Part shown: positions 35,507 to 44,552 of the stretch, one piece after another
Position numbering within the stretch: the first letter of the stretch is position 1
Layout: each line of letters opens with the position of its first letter
NCBI RefSeq assembly: GCF_000710915.1
Contig: NZ_BAUA01000035.1
Coordinates: forward strand, 1-64,000
Origin: Nocardia brasiliensis IFM 10847
Lineage (GTDB): Bacteria > Actinomycetota > Actinomycetes > Mycobacteriales > Mycobacteriaceae
Direction of reading: 5' to 3'
Length of the DNA: 64,000 nt
Notes under the pieces: generated by a model
Told to the model about the DNA's origin: nothing
The model's input: only the letters and a program-made list of their open reading frames with translations
The model's database searches: none
Made by a program: the position numbers and the translations under genes

Positions 35507-36627
35507 TGGCCGAATCCGACTTCTTTCTCGCGGTGGAACTCGCGGGCACCGGCGCGCACCCGGCGTCCTGGCGTCGGCCGGACTCGCGGGCCGAGGAGCT
35601 GTTCACCGGCGGGTACTGGGTCGACGCGGTGACGGCGGTCGAAAAGGCCGGGGCCGACGCGGTTTTCCTGCCCGACTCGTTCGGCCTGCAGCCCGGTGGC
35701 CCCGGTGTCACCAGGGGCAGACTCGACGCGGTGGCGATCGCGGCACGGGTCGCCGCGCGCACCCGGCGCATCGGCCTGCTCCCGCAGGCTCCCGTGACGC
35801 ACACCGAGCCGTTCCATCTGGCCAAGGCCATCCAGAGCCTGGATTTCGCCACGCTCGGCCGGGCGGGCTGGGAGGTCACCGTCTCCGAAGGCGCGGAGCA
35901 GGCCAAGGCTTTCGGCCGCAAGCAGGCCCAGGACGCGGCGTCGCTGTGGCACGAGGCGGACGAGGCGATCGAGGTGGTCACCCGGCTGTGGGACAGCTGG
36001 GAGGACGACGCGGAGATCCGCGATGTGCCCACCGGCCGCTTCATCGACCGGAACAAGCTGCACTACATCGACTTCAGCGGCGACAACTTCGCGGTGAAGG
36101 GGCCCTCGATCACACCGCGCTCGCCGCAGGGGCAATCGATTGTCGCGGTGCGCGCACACGATGACCCGAGCACGGGTGTCGCCGTGCGGCGGGCCGACCT
36201 GATCCGCATCACCGCGGCCGATCTGGACGCGGCGCGAAGCCATCGCACCGCGCTACGCACGGCGCTGCGAGCGGCCGATCGCGACCCCGACGCGGTTCGG
36301 GTGCTGCTCGACCTCGACGTGCACCTGGCCGAGTCGCCCGACGCGGCACGCGCGGAAGTGGCCGAACTGGACGGGTGGGCCGCCCCGCCCGCCGCGACCG
36401 GCGTCCGCCACCTCGGCACCCCCGCCGCGCTGCGCGAACTGCTCGCCACCGTGCACCGCTCGGCGGCGGCCGACGGCGTGGTGCTGCGTCCGCTGGCGGC
36501 CCCCGCCACTCTGCGGCACCTCCCCGCGCTGGGCCGTACCGCTGTGTCGTCCACCACATTACGAACCCGCCTCGGACTGTCCCGTCCCATCAGCCGTTAC
36601 ACCGAGAAGGAAGGAGCTTGCGCATGA
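35506..36627 (+). CDS. Luciferase-like flavin-dependent oxidoreductase
   Basis: Second luciferase-superfamily protein, 373 residues from ATG 35506. It has DAVTAVEKAGADAVFLPDSF near residue 40, VAIAARVAARTRRIGLLPQA, the stretch LAKAIQSLDFATLGRAGWEV and the C-terminal sugar-phosphate-like loop region. The family's LDxLSGGR motif is altered to LDFATLGRAGWEV, so it may differ in flavin or substrate binding. It overlaps the small protein before it and the mini-ORF after it. Confidence 0.82.
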   Translation: MAESDFFLAVELAGTGAHPASWRRPDSRAEELFTGGYWVDAVTAVEKAGADAVFLPDSFGLQPGGPGVTRGRLDAVAIAARVAARTRRIGLLPQAPVTHTEPFHLAKAIQSLDFATLGRAGWEVTVSEGAEQAKAFGRKQAQDAASLWHEADEAIEVVTRLWDSWEDDAEIRDVPTGRFIDRNKLHYIDFSGDNFAVKGPSITPRSPQGQSIVAVRAHDDPSTGVAVRRADLIRITAADLDAARSHRTALRTALRAADRDPDAVRVLLDLDVHLAESPDAARAEVAELDGWAAPPAATGVRHLGTPAALRELLATVHRSAAADGVVLRPLAAPATLRHLPALGRTAVSSTTLRTRLGLSRPISRYTEKEGACA

Positions 36628-36725
36628 GCTCTGCTGGATCCGCGGCCCGATCACCGCACCCGTGCCCGCGGGCACGACGATCAGCCGCGCACGTCACGGG
36701 ATGGCACGAGGGGATGGCGTCGTGA
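36624..36725 (+). CDS. Mini-ORF (33 aa) between two monooxygenase genes
   Basis: The ATG at 36624 overlaps the preceding stop as ATGA and the TGA at 36723-36725 overlaps the next GTG as GTGA, so the frame fills a 94-bp gap exactly. The peptide begins MSSAGSAARSPHPCPRARRS and ends WHEGMAS, again with Ser before the stop. It is not similar to the MSERSER elements. The GAGGGG ribosome binding site of the next gene lies within it. Confidence 0.4.
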   Translation: MSSAGSAARSPHPCPRARRSAAHVTGWHEGMAS

Positions 36726-38092
36726 CCGGCAAACCACGCAAGCCCATCCACCTGGCGGCGCACTTTCCCGGCGTCAACAACACCACGGTGTGGGCCGATC
36801 CGGCGTCGAAGAGCCAGGTCGAGTTCGCCTCGTTCGTGCACCTGGCCCAGACCGCCGAGCGCGGGCTGTTCGACTTCTTCTTCCTGGCCGAGGGACTGCG
36901 CCTGCGCGAACATCTCGGGCGCATCCACGACTTGGATGTGGTGGGCAGGCCGGACACCTTCACAGTGCTCGACGCGCTGGCGGGGGTGACCGACAAGCTC
37001 GGCCTCGCGGGCACGATCAACAGCACCTACAACGAACCCTTCGAGCTGGCCAAGCAATTCGCCTCGCTGGACCACCTCTCCGGCGGGCGCGCCGCCTGGA
37101 ACGTCGTCACCTCCTCCGACGCCTTCACCGGTGAGAACTTCCGGCGCGGTGGCTATCTGGAGCACAGCAAGCGCTATCAGCGCGCGGCCGAGGTCGTCGA
37201 GGTCACCCGCAAGCTGTGGGACAGCTGGGCCGCGGACACGCTCGTCGTCGACCGGGCGGCCGGCGTCTTCGCCCGGGAGATCCCCGAAACCCGCCATCGC
37301 GGTGCACAATTCGACATCGCGGGGCGGTTCGTGCTGCCGCCGAGCCCGCAGGGGCACCCGGTGCTGTTGCAGGCGGGCGATTCCGACGACGGCCGCGAGT
37401 TCGGCGCGGCGGCCGCGGACGCGATCTTCACCGTGCACGGCACACTGGAGGCCGGGCAGCGCTTCTACACCGATGTCAAGAACCGTCTCGCGAAATACGG
37501 CCGGACGCCGGACGAGCTGAAGATCCTGCCCGCCGCGACGTTCGTGCTCGGCGACTCCGCGTCCGACGCCGAAGAGCGCGCTCGCCACATCCGCCGGCAG
37601 CAGGTCGGCCCCCAGACGGCGCTCGCGTTCCTCGAACAGGTATGGGGCCGTGACCTTTCCGGCTACGACCCGGACGGCCCACTGCCCGACGTCGAGCCGG
37701 CCGACAACGCGGACATCACCCGTGGCCGGGTGCGCCACGCCAAGGATCCGCGCGCGGTCGCTGACGCGTGGCGGGCCCGGGCCGCGGCCGAAAACCTCAG
37801 CATCCGTGAGCTGATCATCGAGGTGACCGCGCGCCAGCAGTTCGTCGGCACGCCGGCCGCGGTCGCCGAGCAGATCGACGCCTACGTGCAGGCCGACGCC
37901 AGCGACGGTTTCATCCTCGTCCCGCATCTCACCCCGGGCGGGCTGGACGAGTTCGTCGACAAGGTCGTCCCGGAACTGCAGGAGCGCGGCAGTTTCCGCA
38001 CCGAATACACCGGAACCACCCTGCGCGACCACCTCGGTCTGCGTCATCCCCACCACCGCACCACCGCCCACGAAGGAGCACGAGCGTCATGA
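36722..38092 (+). CDS. FMN-dependent monooxygenase, NtaA/SnaA/DszA family
   Basis: A 456-residue luciferase-superfamily monooxygenase of the long NtaA/SnaA/SoxA(DszA) branch. Diagnostic stretches are LAAHFPGVNNTTVWADPASK near the start, TAERGLFDFFFLAEGL, INSTYNEPFELAKQFASLDH and LSGGRAAWNVVTSSD. Members oxidise nitrilotriacetate, dibenzothiophene sulfone, sulfones and sulfides with reduced FMN. The GTG at 36722 follows GAGGGG. With the SAM riboswitch upstream, C-S bond cleavage of an imported compound is the best guess. Confidence 0.88.
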   Translation: MTGKPRKPIHLAAHFPGVNNTTVWADPASKSQVEFASFVHLAQTAERGLFDFFFLAEGLRLREHLGRIHDLDVVGRPDTFTVLDALAGVTDKLGLAGTINSTYNEPFELAKQFASLDHLSGGRAAWNVVTSSDAFTGENFRRGGYLEHSKRYQRAAEVVEVTRKLWDSWAADTLVVDRAAGVFAREIPETRHRGAQFDIAGRFVLPPSPQGHPVLLQAGDSDDGREFGAAAADAIFTVHGTLEAGQRFYTDVKNRLAKYGRTPDELKILPAATFVLGDSASDAEERARHIRRQQVGPQTALAFLEQVWGRDLSGYDPDGPLPDVEPADNADITRGRVRHAKDPRAVADAWRARAAAENLSIRELIIEVTARQQFVGTPAAVAEQIDAYVQADASDGFILVPHLTPGGLDEFVDKVVPELQERGSFRTEYTGTTLRDHLGLRHPHHRTTAHEGARAS

Positions 38093-38916
38093 CGACCAGC
38101 ATCAGCACCGTTTTCGAAACCGAGTGGGCACACTGGCATCACGCGCGCGAGGACCAGCTGCGTGACCCGCTCGGCTTCCTGAGCCTGACCGCGCTGCACT
38201 GGCTCACCGATCAGCCCGAGCGACTGCCGGACGTGCCGGGCACCTGGTGGGTCACCGACGACAAGGTGTTCATCACCGCGCAACCGGCCGACCGGCTGGA
38301 CTACGACGGCGAGCGGATCGCCGGTGTGCAGATCATCACGCCCGCCGAAGGCGCGCCGGGACTCAGTGTGCTGCACGAGGATCGGGTGCTCGAGGTGATC
38401 CGCCGCACCGGCCTGTACGCGGTGCGCGTGCACGACCCGGCCGCGCCCACGCTGCTGAGCTTCACCGGCATCCCGAGTTACGCGCCGGACCCGCGCTGGG
38501 TGCTGAGCGGCAAGTTCACGCCGTTCGACGAGCCGCAGACGGTGACCACGGGCGCGGTGGTCGACGGACTCGAACACCACCACACCGCTTCCGGCACTAT
38601 CGAATTCACCCTCGGCGAGGCCACCGAGCGGGTGCTCGCGTTCGGTGACCCGACCGATCTGCGCCTGCTGTTCACCGACGCCACCAGTGGCGTCACCACC
38701 TACCCGGCCGCGCGCTCGCTGGCGGTCGGCGCGCCGGACGCGGACGGCACGGTGCGCCTCGACTTCAACCGCGCGGCGAATCTGCCCTGCGCCTTCACCG
38801 ATTTCGCGACCTGCCCGCTGGCGCCCGAGCAGAACCGCCTGCGGGTGGCCATCGAAGCGGGCGAGCAGCACCCCGGGTTGCAGCACGGCGAACTATCCGA
38901 GCGGAGGACCGCATGA
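38089..38916 (+). CDS. DUF1684 domain protein
   Basis: The 275-residue cytosolic protein carries the DUF1684 pattern: an N-terminal WHHAREDQLRDPLGFLSLTA, then the C-terminal signature LDFNRAANLPCAFTDFATCP followed by LAPEQNRLRVAIEAGE. The two conserved Cys residues are present. The function of the family is unknown; it is often next to flavin monooxygenases or peptidases. Both ends overlap neighbours by 4 bp, so it is firmly part of the sulfur operon. Confidence 0.88.
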   Translation: MTTSISTVFETEWAHWHHAREDQLRDPLGFLSLTALHWLTDQPERLPDVPGTWWVTDDKVFITAQPADRLDYDGERIAGVQIITPAEGAPGLSVLHEDRVLEVIRRTGLYAVRVHDPAAPTLLSFTGIPSYAPDPRWVLSGKFTPFDEPQTVTTGAVVDGLEHHHTASGTIEFTLGEATERVLAFGDPTDLRLLFTDATSGVTTYPAARSLAVGAPDADGTVRLDFNRAANLPCAFTDFATCPLAPEQNRLRVAIEAGEQHPGLQHGELSERRTA

Positions 38917-40064
38917 CGGTTCCGCTGTCCATCCTCGACCTGGCGCCGATCAGCGCGGGGTCCACCGCGCAGCAGGCGCTGCGCAACACCGTCGAACTCG
39001 CGCAGCGCGCGGAACAGTGGGGCTACCACCGGTATTGGCTGGCCGAACATCATTTCGTCTCGGTGGCCAGTTCCTCTTCGATCACCCTGATCGGCCTGGT
39101 CGCGGCGGCCACCTCGCGTATTCGAGTGGGCTCGGCGGCGGTTCAGGTGGGCCACCACACCTCGGCCTCGATCGTGGAGGCGTTCGGCACGATCGACGCG
39201 CTCTACCCGGGCCGGCTCGATCTCGGGCTCGGCCGGTCCGGGCACCGCCGCAGCCAATACGGTTCCGAGCCTGCGCATCCCAAGGGCGGGCAGCCCCGCG
39301 TCGACACCGCGACCGGCCGGACCGAGATCAAGGACGGCGTGGTGGTGCCGCCTCCGTTCGACCCCGGCCGGATCACCGACCGCTCGAAGTTTCTCGCCTC
39401 GATCAGTGCGCTGCAACAGCGCGGCGCGCAGGCGACGCCGTTCGACGAGCAGGTGGACGAGGTGCGGGCGCTGCTGGACGGCACCTTCGTCAGCCCCGAA
39501 GGTGTTGCCCTGCACGCTGTTCCAGGCGAAGGCGCACAGGTGCAGGTGTGGGTCTTCGGCAGCTCGGCCGGGGAGAGCGCCGAACTGGCCGGACGGCTCG
39601 GGCTGCCGTTCGCGGCGGCCTATCACGTCTCGCCGGGCACCGCGCTGGACGCGGTCGCGGCCTATCGGGACGCGTTCCGCCCCTCCGCGCAGCTCGCCGA
39701 GCCGTACGTGGTGGTTTCTGCCGACGTGGTGGTGGCCGCGGACGACGCCACCGCCCAGCACCACGCCGCCACCTACGGCCACTGGGTGCACAGCATCCGC
39801 AGCGGCGTGGGCGCGACCGACTACTTGGATCCGGACACCACACCGCCGCTGACCCCGGAACAGCACCGGCTGGTGGACGATCGCCTGGCCACTCAGTTCG
39901 TCGGCTCGCCGAGCACCGTCACGAGCCGCCTGGCGGCGTTGCAACACCACACCGGCGCCGACGAACTGCTCGTCACCAGCGTCACCCACCACCACGCGGA
40001 TCGACTGGAGTCGCACCGACTCCTCGCCGACGCCTGGGGCCTGCGCACCGCCCGCGCCGCCTGA
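38913..40064 (+). CDS. Luciferase-like monooxygenase, MsnO8 family
   Basis: Fourth luciferase-superfamily member, 383 residues. The N-terminus (LSILDLAPISAGSTAQQALR, then AEQWGYHRYWLAEHH) and the segment VQVGHHTSASIVEAFGTIDA match the MsnO8 branch, where the region IRVGSAAVQ precedes the flavin loop. An inserted stretch around residues 115-155 is proline- and charge-rich. It ends the operon, 12 bp before a strong hairpin. Confidence 0.87.
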   Translation: MTVPLSILDLAPISAGSTAQQALRNTVELAQRAEQWGYHRYWLAEHHFVSVASSSSITLIGLVAAATSRIRVGSAAVQVGHHTSASIVEAFGTIDALYPGRLDLGLGRSGHRRSQYGSEPAHPKGGQPRVDTATGRTEIKDGVVVPPPFDPGRITDRSKFLASISALQQRGAQATPFDEQVDEVRALLDGTFVSPEGVALHAVPGEGAQVQVWVFGSSAGESAELAGRLGLPFAAAYHVSPGTALDAVAAYRDAFRPSAQLAEPYVVVSADVVVAADDATAQHHAATYGHWVHSIRSGVGATDYLDPDTTPPLTPEQHRLVDDRLATQFVGSPSTVTSRLAALQHHTGADELLVTSVTHHHADRLESHRLLADAWGLRTARAA

Positions 40065-40076
40065 ACCACGCGCACC

Positions 40077-40118
40077 GCGGGCGGGGCGGCGCTACCGAAG
40101 TAGCACCACCCCGCCCGC
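40077..40118 (+). terminator. Terminator of the sulfur operon
   Basis: GCGGGCGGGGCGGCGCTA (40077-40094) and TAGCACCACCCCGCCCGC (40101-40118) pair over 18 positions; two C-A mismatches in the DNA reading lie in the middle. It is followed by AGTTTCG. It closes the unbroken run of coupled genes that begins at 26133. Confidence 0.8.
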
Positions 40119-40203
40119 AGTTTCGTCGCTTTGCACAAGAACCACTAGCGGAATCGGTGCAACCGACGGTAAATCGGCGCACCCGCGGAAACTCTCCCAA
40201 AAC

Positions 40204-40225
40204 ATACAGACGTGCATGTATATTT
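40204..40225 (+). promoter_or_regulatory. Promoter and dyad operator of the hydrolase gene
   Basis: ATACA (40204-40208) and TGTAT (40217-40221) form an inverted repeat with an 8-bp centre, in the style of TetR-family operators. It overlaps TATATT (40219-40224), the best -10 before the hydrolase gene, suggesting repression. No regulator gene is adjacent. Confidence 0.45.
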
Positions 40226-40253
40226 CTGCGCGGTGGGATGAAGGAGGGTGTCG

Positions 40254-42281
40254 ATGAGGACTGCTCTTGGCCGCCGCTGGGCCCGATGGATAGTCGGAGC
40301 GGTTGCGCTGCTTACTGTTTCGCAATCGGTCGTGGCCGCCCCTGGCGACGCGGCACCCGAGGGCGACGCGGCCTGGACCGCGCTGCACGATGGGCCGCAA
40401 CGGTTCCCATCCATCCACATCGACTGGGACGTGCCCATCACGATGAGTGACGGAACCGTCCTGAAGGCGAACGTGTACCGGCCCGCCGACGCGAACGGTC
40501 CGATCGATACGCCGTTCCCGACCATCGTGAACATGACGCCGTACACCAAGCTCGGCTCGATGATCTTGCAGACCGCGCTGTCGGTGCCGGTGCTGTCCGA
40601 CGCGGTGGTCGGGTTGCTGCGCGACTTCGAATTGCCGGGGACGCCACTGGAGGGCCTCACCGACGCGACCCGGGTCGCGGGCGGCGGGCTCGGACGGGTG
40701 TTCTCGGTGGACCCCAACCTGATTCGCAGCGGCTACACCCAGATCGTGGTGGACGTGCGCGGTACCGGCTTCTCGCAAGGCAGCTGGGAACCCTGGGGCC
40801 CGAAGGATCAGGCGGACACCCCGGAGGTCATCGCCTGGGCCGCGGCTCAACCGTGGTCGGACGGCAATATCGGGATGAACGGTGTGTCCTACTCGGGCAT
40901 CAACCAGGTGCAGGCGGCCGAAAAGCAACCGCCCGCGCTGAAAGCCATCGTCCCGGTGGTGCCGGGCAACGATCTGGTCCGGGACATGATCGCGCCGGGT
41001 GGCGCGGCGATCGGCATCCTGCTGCCCTACCTGCTGGTGGTGAACGCGGCCAAACTCGTGCCGGACCTGATGTCGTTGCTACAGGGCAGGTTCGACACAC
41101 GATGGCTGGCCGATCGCCTCGCCGACCCGCTGTCCTTCCTCGACGTCGGGCTGCAAACGCTGACCGCCGACTCCTTCGAAACGATTCCGCCGCAACTGGG
41201 CAACGTGCTCGACCCGGACAGCCCGATCCGGCAGGCCTGGCTCGGCCATCCCGAGCGGATCCAGGTGCCGACCATGGTGATCGGCGGCTGGCACGACAAC
41301 TTCGTCAACGGCGAACCGCGCATCTACCAAGAGATTCCGCTGCCGCCCGGGCAGAAGCAGTTGGTGATGGGCAACGGCTACCACGTGAACACGGGCTTCG
41401 ACATGCGCGGCAGGCCGGGCGAGCCGCCCCGCATCGACGTGCTGCAGCGCGCCTGGTTCGACAAGTGGCTCAAAGGCATCGACAACGGGATCGATCAGTG
41501 GGGCCCGGTGACGATGTGGCAGCAGGGCAGCGGCTGGACCACGGCCGAGCAGTTCCCGCGCCCGGAGGCCGAGCACCGGCGGATGTATCTGTCCGCGGCG
41601 CCGAGCGGCACCTCGGCGCTCAGCGCGCACGACGGTTCGCTCGTGACCGCGGCGACCGCGGACAACGCCCGCCTGACCGTCGCGCCCGGCCTGGCGAGCT
41701 TGTGCTCGGCCGACGGAACCCAGGGCACCGCAGGCATTCTCGTCTTCACCGGCTGCGGCAAGGACGCCCGGATCCAGGAGATTTCCGGGCTGACCTTCAC
41801 CAGTCCCCCGGTGACCGCGCCGACGACGCTGTCCGGCCCGATCGCCGTGCATCTGAACACCGTGCACGACGCCACCGACGGCTACTGGACCGCGACGCTG
41901 AACGACGTTGCGCCGGACGGACGTTCGGTCACCCTGAGTACCGGCCAGCTGCTGGCGTCGATGCGCGCCGTCGACGACGCCAGGAGCCGCCGGTCCCCCG
42001 ACGGGGCCTACACCGATCCGTTCCCGGTCATGTCGCTGGCCGCCCGGCGCGACGTCGTGCCCGGCCAGGCCACGCGACTCGACCTCGGGCTCGCGCCCAC
42101 CGACGCGGTCCTCCAACCGGGACACCGGCTCCGGCTCGACATCTTCGCGGGCAACTATCCGAAAGGGCTGCCGATCCGGCCGATGCTCGACGGCACCGGC
42201 CTCAAACCGCAACACCTGCAATTGGATCCGGCGGAACCGAGCTACGTGAACGTCCCGCTGAGCGGCGACACCGGCTGGTGA
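40254..42281 (+). CDS. Secreted CocE/NonD family hydrolase
   Basis: Alpha/beta hydrolase of the X-prolyl dipeptidyl aminopeptidase/cocaine esterase class, 675 residues. The start is ATG 40254, 6 nt after AAGGAGG. A signal peptide (WARWIVGAVALLTVSQSVVA, cut near residue 25) sends it outside. The catalytic Ser is in GVSYSGIN near residue 210, Asp in GGWHDNF near 345 and His in NGYHVNTG near 376. The C-terminal galactose-binding-like domain closes the protein. Known members cleave esters, acylated antibiotics or prolyl peptides; the substrate here cannot be told. Confidence 0.9.
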   Translation: MRTALGRRWARWIVGAVALLTVSQSVVAAPGDAAPEGDAAWTALHDGPQRFPSIHIDWDVPITMSDGTVLKANVYRPADANGPIDTPFPTIVNMTPYTKLGSMILQTALSVPVLSDAVVGLLRDFELPGTPLEGLTDATRVAGGGLGRVFSVDPNLIRSGYTQIVVDVRGTGFSQGSWEPWGPKDQADTPEVIAWAAAQPWSDGNIGMNGVSYSGINQVQAAEKQPPALKAIVPVVPGNDLVRDMIAPGGAAIGILLPYLLVVNAAKLVPDLMSLLQGRFDTRWLADRLADPLSFLDVGLQTLTADSFETIPPQLGNVLDPDSPIRQAWLGHPERIQVPTMVIGGWHDNFVNGEPRIYQEIPLPPGQKQLVMGNGYHVNTGFDMRGRPGEPPRIDVLQRAWFDKWLKGIDNGIDQWGPVTMWQQGSGWTTAEQFPRPEAEHRRMYLSAAPSGTSALSAHDGSLVTAATADNARLTVAPGLASLCSADGTQGTAGILVFTGCGKDARIQEISGLTFTSPPVTAPTTLSGPIAVHLNTVHDATDGYWTATLNDVAPDGRSVTLSTGQLLASMRAVDDARSRRSPDGAYTDPFPVMSLAARRDVVPGQATRLDLGLAPTDAVLQPGHRLRLDIFAGNYPKGLPIRPMLDGTGLKPQHLQLDPAEPSYVNVPLSGDTGW

Positions 42282-42293
42282 CCGGCCGCGGGG

Positions 42294-43295
42294 TCAGGCG
42301 CTGATCGGCGCGGCGGTGACGCCGTAGCCGAGGTTGGTGAGCACCTCGGTGGTCGCCTTGGCGAAGTTCAAGGTGATGAAGTGCAGGCAGGGCGCGCCCT
42401 CATCGATGAGCCGCTGGGCCATCTCGGTGGCGATCTCGATGCCGGCCTCGCGGACCGCGGCCGGGTTGCCGTCGGGGGCATCGCCCGCGGCCTTGTGCAA
42501 GCGCGCCAGCACCGCGGGTGGCAGCGTGCGGCCGCAGAGTTCCTCGGCCCTGGCCACCGTGCGCAGCGAGGTGATCGGCATCAACTCGGGAATGATCGGT
42601 TTGGCGCCCTCGACCGGATCGAACTTCCGCACACGATCGCGCAGCCGCAGGTAGTGCTCGACGTCGAAGAACATCTGGGTGATCGAGTACTCGGCGCCCG
42701 CACGCAGTTTCGCGGCAAGGAAGGCGGTGTCGGAGTCGAGGTCGGGCGAGCGGTGATGGCCCTGCGGGAAGGAGGCGACACCGACGTGGAAGTCGCCGAG
42801 ATCGCGCACGATGCGCACCAATTCCTCGGCGTACTCGACACCTTCGGGATGGCGCTGCCAGGCGCCGAGCGGATCGCCCGGCGGATCGCCGCGCAGCACC
42901 AGGATGTTGCGAATCCCGGAGTCGGCGTAGGAACCGACCAGCGAACGCAATTCGGCCACGCTGTGCTCGACGGCGGTCAGATGCGCCACCGGCAGCAGGG
43001 TGGTCTCCTGCGCCAGCGCGCCGGTGACCCGCACGGTGCGGTCGCGGGTGGATCCGCCCGCGCCGTAGGTCATCGAGACGAACGCCGGATGCATCCGCTC
43101 GAACTGGCGCACCGCACGCCACAGCCGCGCCTCGGCGGGCGCGTCCCGAGGCGGATTGAACTCGACGGAGAACGGCACAGCGGTACCGGAGTGCGTCCGC
43201 AAACTCTGTACCACCGAGGGTGTCGCAGAGACGTTCGGCTGCGTCCGGGGCGGACCGCCAGGGGTCGAGCTGCCCCGCGCATTGTCGAAAGTCAC
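42294..43295 (-). CDS. MetF-like methylenetetrahydrofolate reductase homologue
   Basis: The 333-residue TIM-barrel protein corresponds to Rv2172c. It matches the methylenetetrahydrofolate reductase family: FSVEFNPPRDAPAEARLWRA near residue 37, MTYGAGGSTRDRTV, AHLTAVEHS, NILVLRGDPPG and GAEYSITQMFFDVE. MetF normally reduces methylene-THF to methyl-THF with FAD. The mycobacterial protein has been described as an unusual, low-similarity MetF, so a different C1 or flavin reaction is possible. The GTG at 43295 sits 6 nt behind a -10 box, with no ribosome binding site, so the transcript is probably leaderless. Confidence 0.87.
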   Translation of the reverse strand: MTFDNARGSSTPGGPPRTQPNVSATPSVVQSLRTHSGTAVPFSVEFNPPRDAPAEARLWRAVRQFERMHPAFVSMTYGAGGSTRDRTVRVTGALAQETTLLPVAHLTAVEHSVAELRSLVGSYADSGIRNILVLRGDPPGDPLGAWQRHPEGVEYAEELVRIVRDLGDFHVGVASFPQGHHRSPDLDSDTAFLAAKLRAGAEYSITQMFFDVEHYLRLRDRVRKFDPVEGAKPIIPELMPITSLRTVARAEELCGRTLPPAVLARLHKAAGDAPDGNPAAVREAGIEIATEMAQRLIDEGAPCLHFITLNFAKATTEVLTNLGYGVTAAPISA

Positions 43296-43301
43296 CGATC
43301 C

Positions 43302-43307
43302 AGTGTA
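43302..43307 (-). promoter_or_regulatory. -10 box of the leaderless MetF-like gene
   Basis: TACACT on the minus strand ends 6 nt before the GTG start at 43295. This leaves no room for a 5' untranslated region, so transcription probably begins at the start codon. Confidence 0.6.
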
Positions 43308-43353
43308 GAGGTGAGCTGCGGTAGCCCCGACCGGTCGGCCGCCGACCGCCGCG

Positions 43354-43359
43354 TATTCT
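43354..43359 (+). promoter_or_regulatory. -10 box of the carotenoid/MptA operon
   Basis: TATTCT on the plus strand lies 42 nt before the TTG start of the prenyl diphosphate synthase and is divergent from the MetF-like promoter, about 50 bp away. No clear -35 is visible. Confidence 0.5.
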
Positions 43360-43400
43360 CGCAGCGAAGAGGGTGTGAGCGAGCGCCCGGCAACCCGACC

Positions 43401-44552
43401 TTGGAGGCCACGCTGTCTGCCGGAACCGGTACCCAGACGCCGCACCGCACCTCGGCGGCCGAGCTGATCGCGCCGATCCCGGGGACGCCGGCCTTTGTCG
43501 CGGCCGTGGAAGGCGCGCTGACCAGGTTCTTCGCCGACCGCCGGGCGACCGTCGAGGAACTGGGCCCGATCTTCGTCGAGGCCGCGGACGCGCTGGAACT
43601 GTTCGTGCTGCGCGGCGGCAAACGCACCAGGCCCGCGTTCGCGTGGACCGGCTGGCTCGGCGCGGGCGGCGACGCCGCGGGCCCGGACGCCGCCGCCGTG
43701 CTGACCGCGTGTGCGGCCCTGGAACTGGTACAGGCGTGCGCGCTGATCCACGACGACATCATCGATTCCTCGCGCACCCGCCGCCGCTTCCCGACGGTGC
43801 ACGTCGACTTCGAAAACCGGCACCGCGACCGCGGCTGGGCGGGTGATTCCGCTCACTTCGGCGCCAGCGTGGCCATCCTGGTCGGCGACCTGGCGCTGGC
43901 CTGGGCCGACGACATGGTGCACGCTTCCGGGCTCGAACCGACGGCGATCGCCCGGTTCGCCCCGGTGTGGGCCGGCATGCGCACCGAGGTGCTCGGCGGC
44001 CAGCTGCTCGACATCAACGGCGAGGCGGGCGGCGACGAGTCGGTCGAGGCGGCGCTGCGCATCAACCGGTACAAGACCGCCGCCTACACCGTCGAGCGTC
44101 CGCTGCACCTCGGCGCGGCCATCGCCGACGCCGACGCCGACCTGGTCGCGGCCTACCGCACCTTCGGCACCGATATCGGCATCGCGTTCCAGCTGCGCGA
44201 CGATCTGCTCGGCGTCTTCGGCGACCCCGCGATCACCGGCAAACCCTCCGGCGACGATCTGCGCGAAGGCAAGCACACGGTGCTGCTGGCGGAGGCCCTG
44301 CGTCGTGCCGACGAGTCCGACCCGGCGGCCGCGAAACTGCTGCGCACCAGCGTCGGCACCGACCTCGACGCGGACGAGGTGGCCCACCTGCGCACGGTGC
44401 TCACCGATCTCGGCGCCGCCGACGAGGTGGAGCGCCGGATCGCCGAGCTGACCGACGCGGGCCTGGCCGCCATCGAGACGAGCACCGCGACACCAGCCGC
44501 GAAGGAACAATTGCGCGCCATGGCCTTGGCCGCGACCAAGCGCACCGCGTGA
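43401..44552 (+). CDS. idsA2: Geranylgeranyl-type polyprenyl diphosphate synthase (IdsA2/CrtE)
   Basis: Trans-prenyl diphosphate synthase at the Rv2173 position; next to phytoene desaturase and synthase it probably supplies GGPP for carotenoids (CrtE role). The family's motifs are intact: GGKRTRP, first Asp-rich motif HDDIID, RYKTAAYT, and second Asp-rich motif FQLRDDLLGVFGD. Length is 383 residues from TTG 43401. No ATG or GTG fits the frame; the alternative is CTG at 43413, which has GGAGG 5 nt upstream. Either way the start is non-ATG. Confidence 0.9.
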   Translation: MEATLSAGTGTQTPHRTSAAELIAPIPGTPAFVAAVEGALTRFFADRRATVEELGPIFVEAADALELFVLRGGKRTRPAFAWTGWLGAGGDAAGPDAAAVLTACAALELVQACALIHDDIIDSSRTRRRFPTVHVDFENRHRDRGWAGDSAHFGASVAILVGDLALAWADDMVHASGLEPTAIARFAPVWAGMRTEVLGGQLLDINGEAGGDESVEAALRINRYKTAAYTVERPLHLGAAIADADADLVAAYRTFGTDIGIAFQLRDDLLGVFGDPAITGKPSGDDLREGKHTVLLAEALRRADESDPAAAKLLRTSVGTDLDADEVAHLRTVLTDLGAADEVERRIAELTDAGLAAIETSTATPAAKEQLRAMALAATKRTA

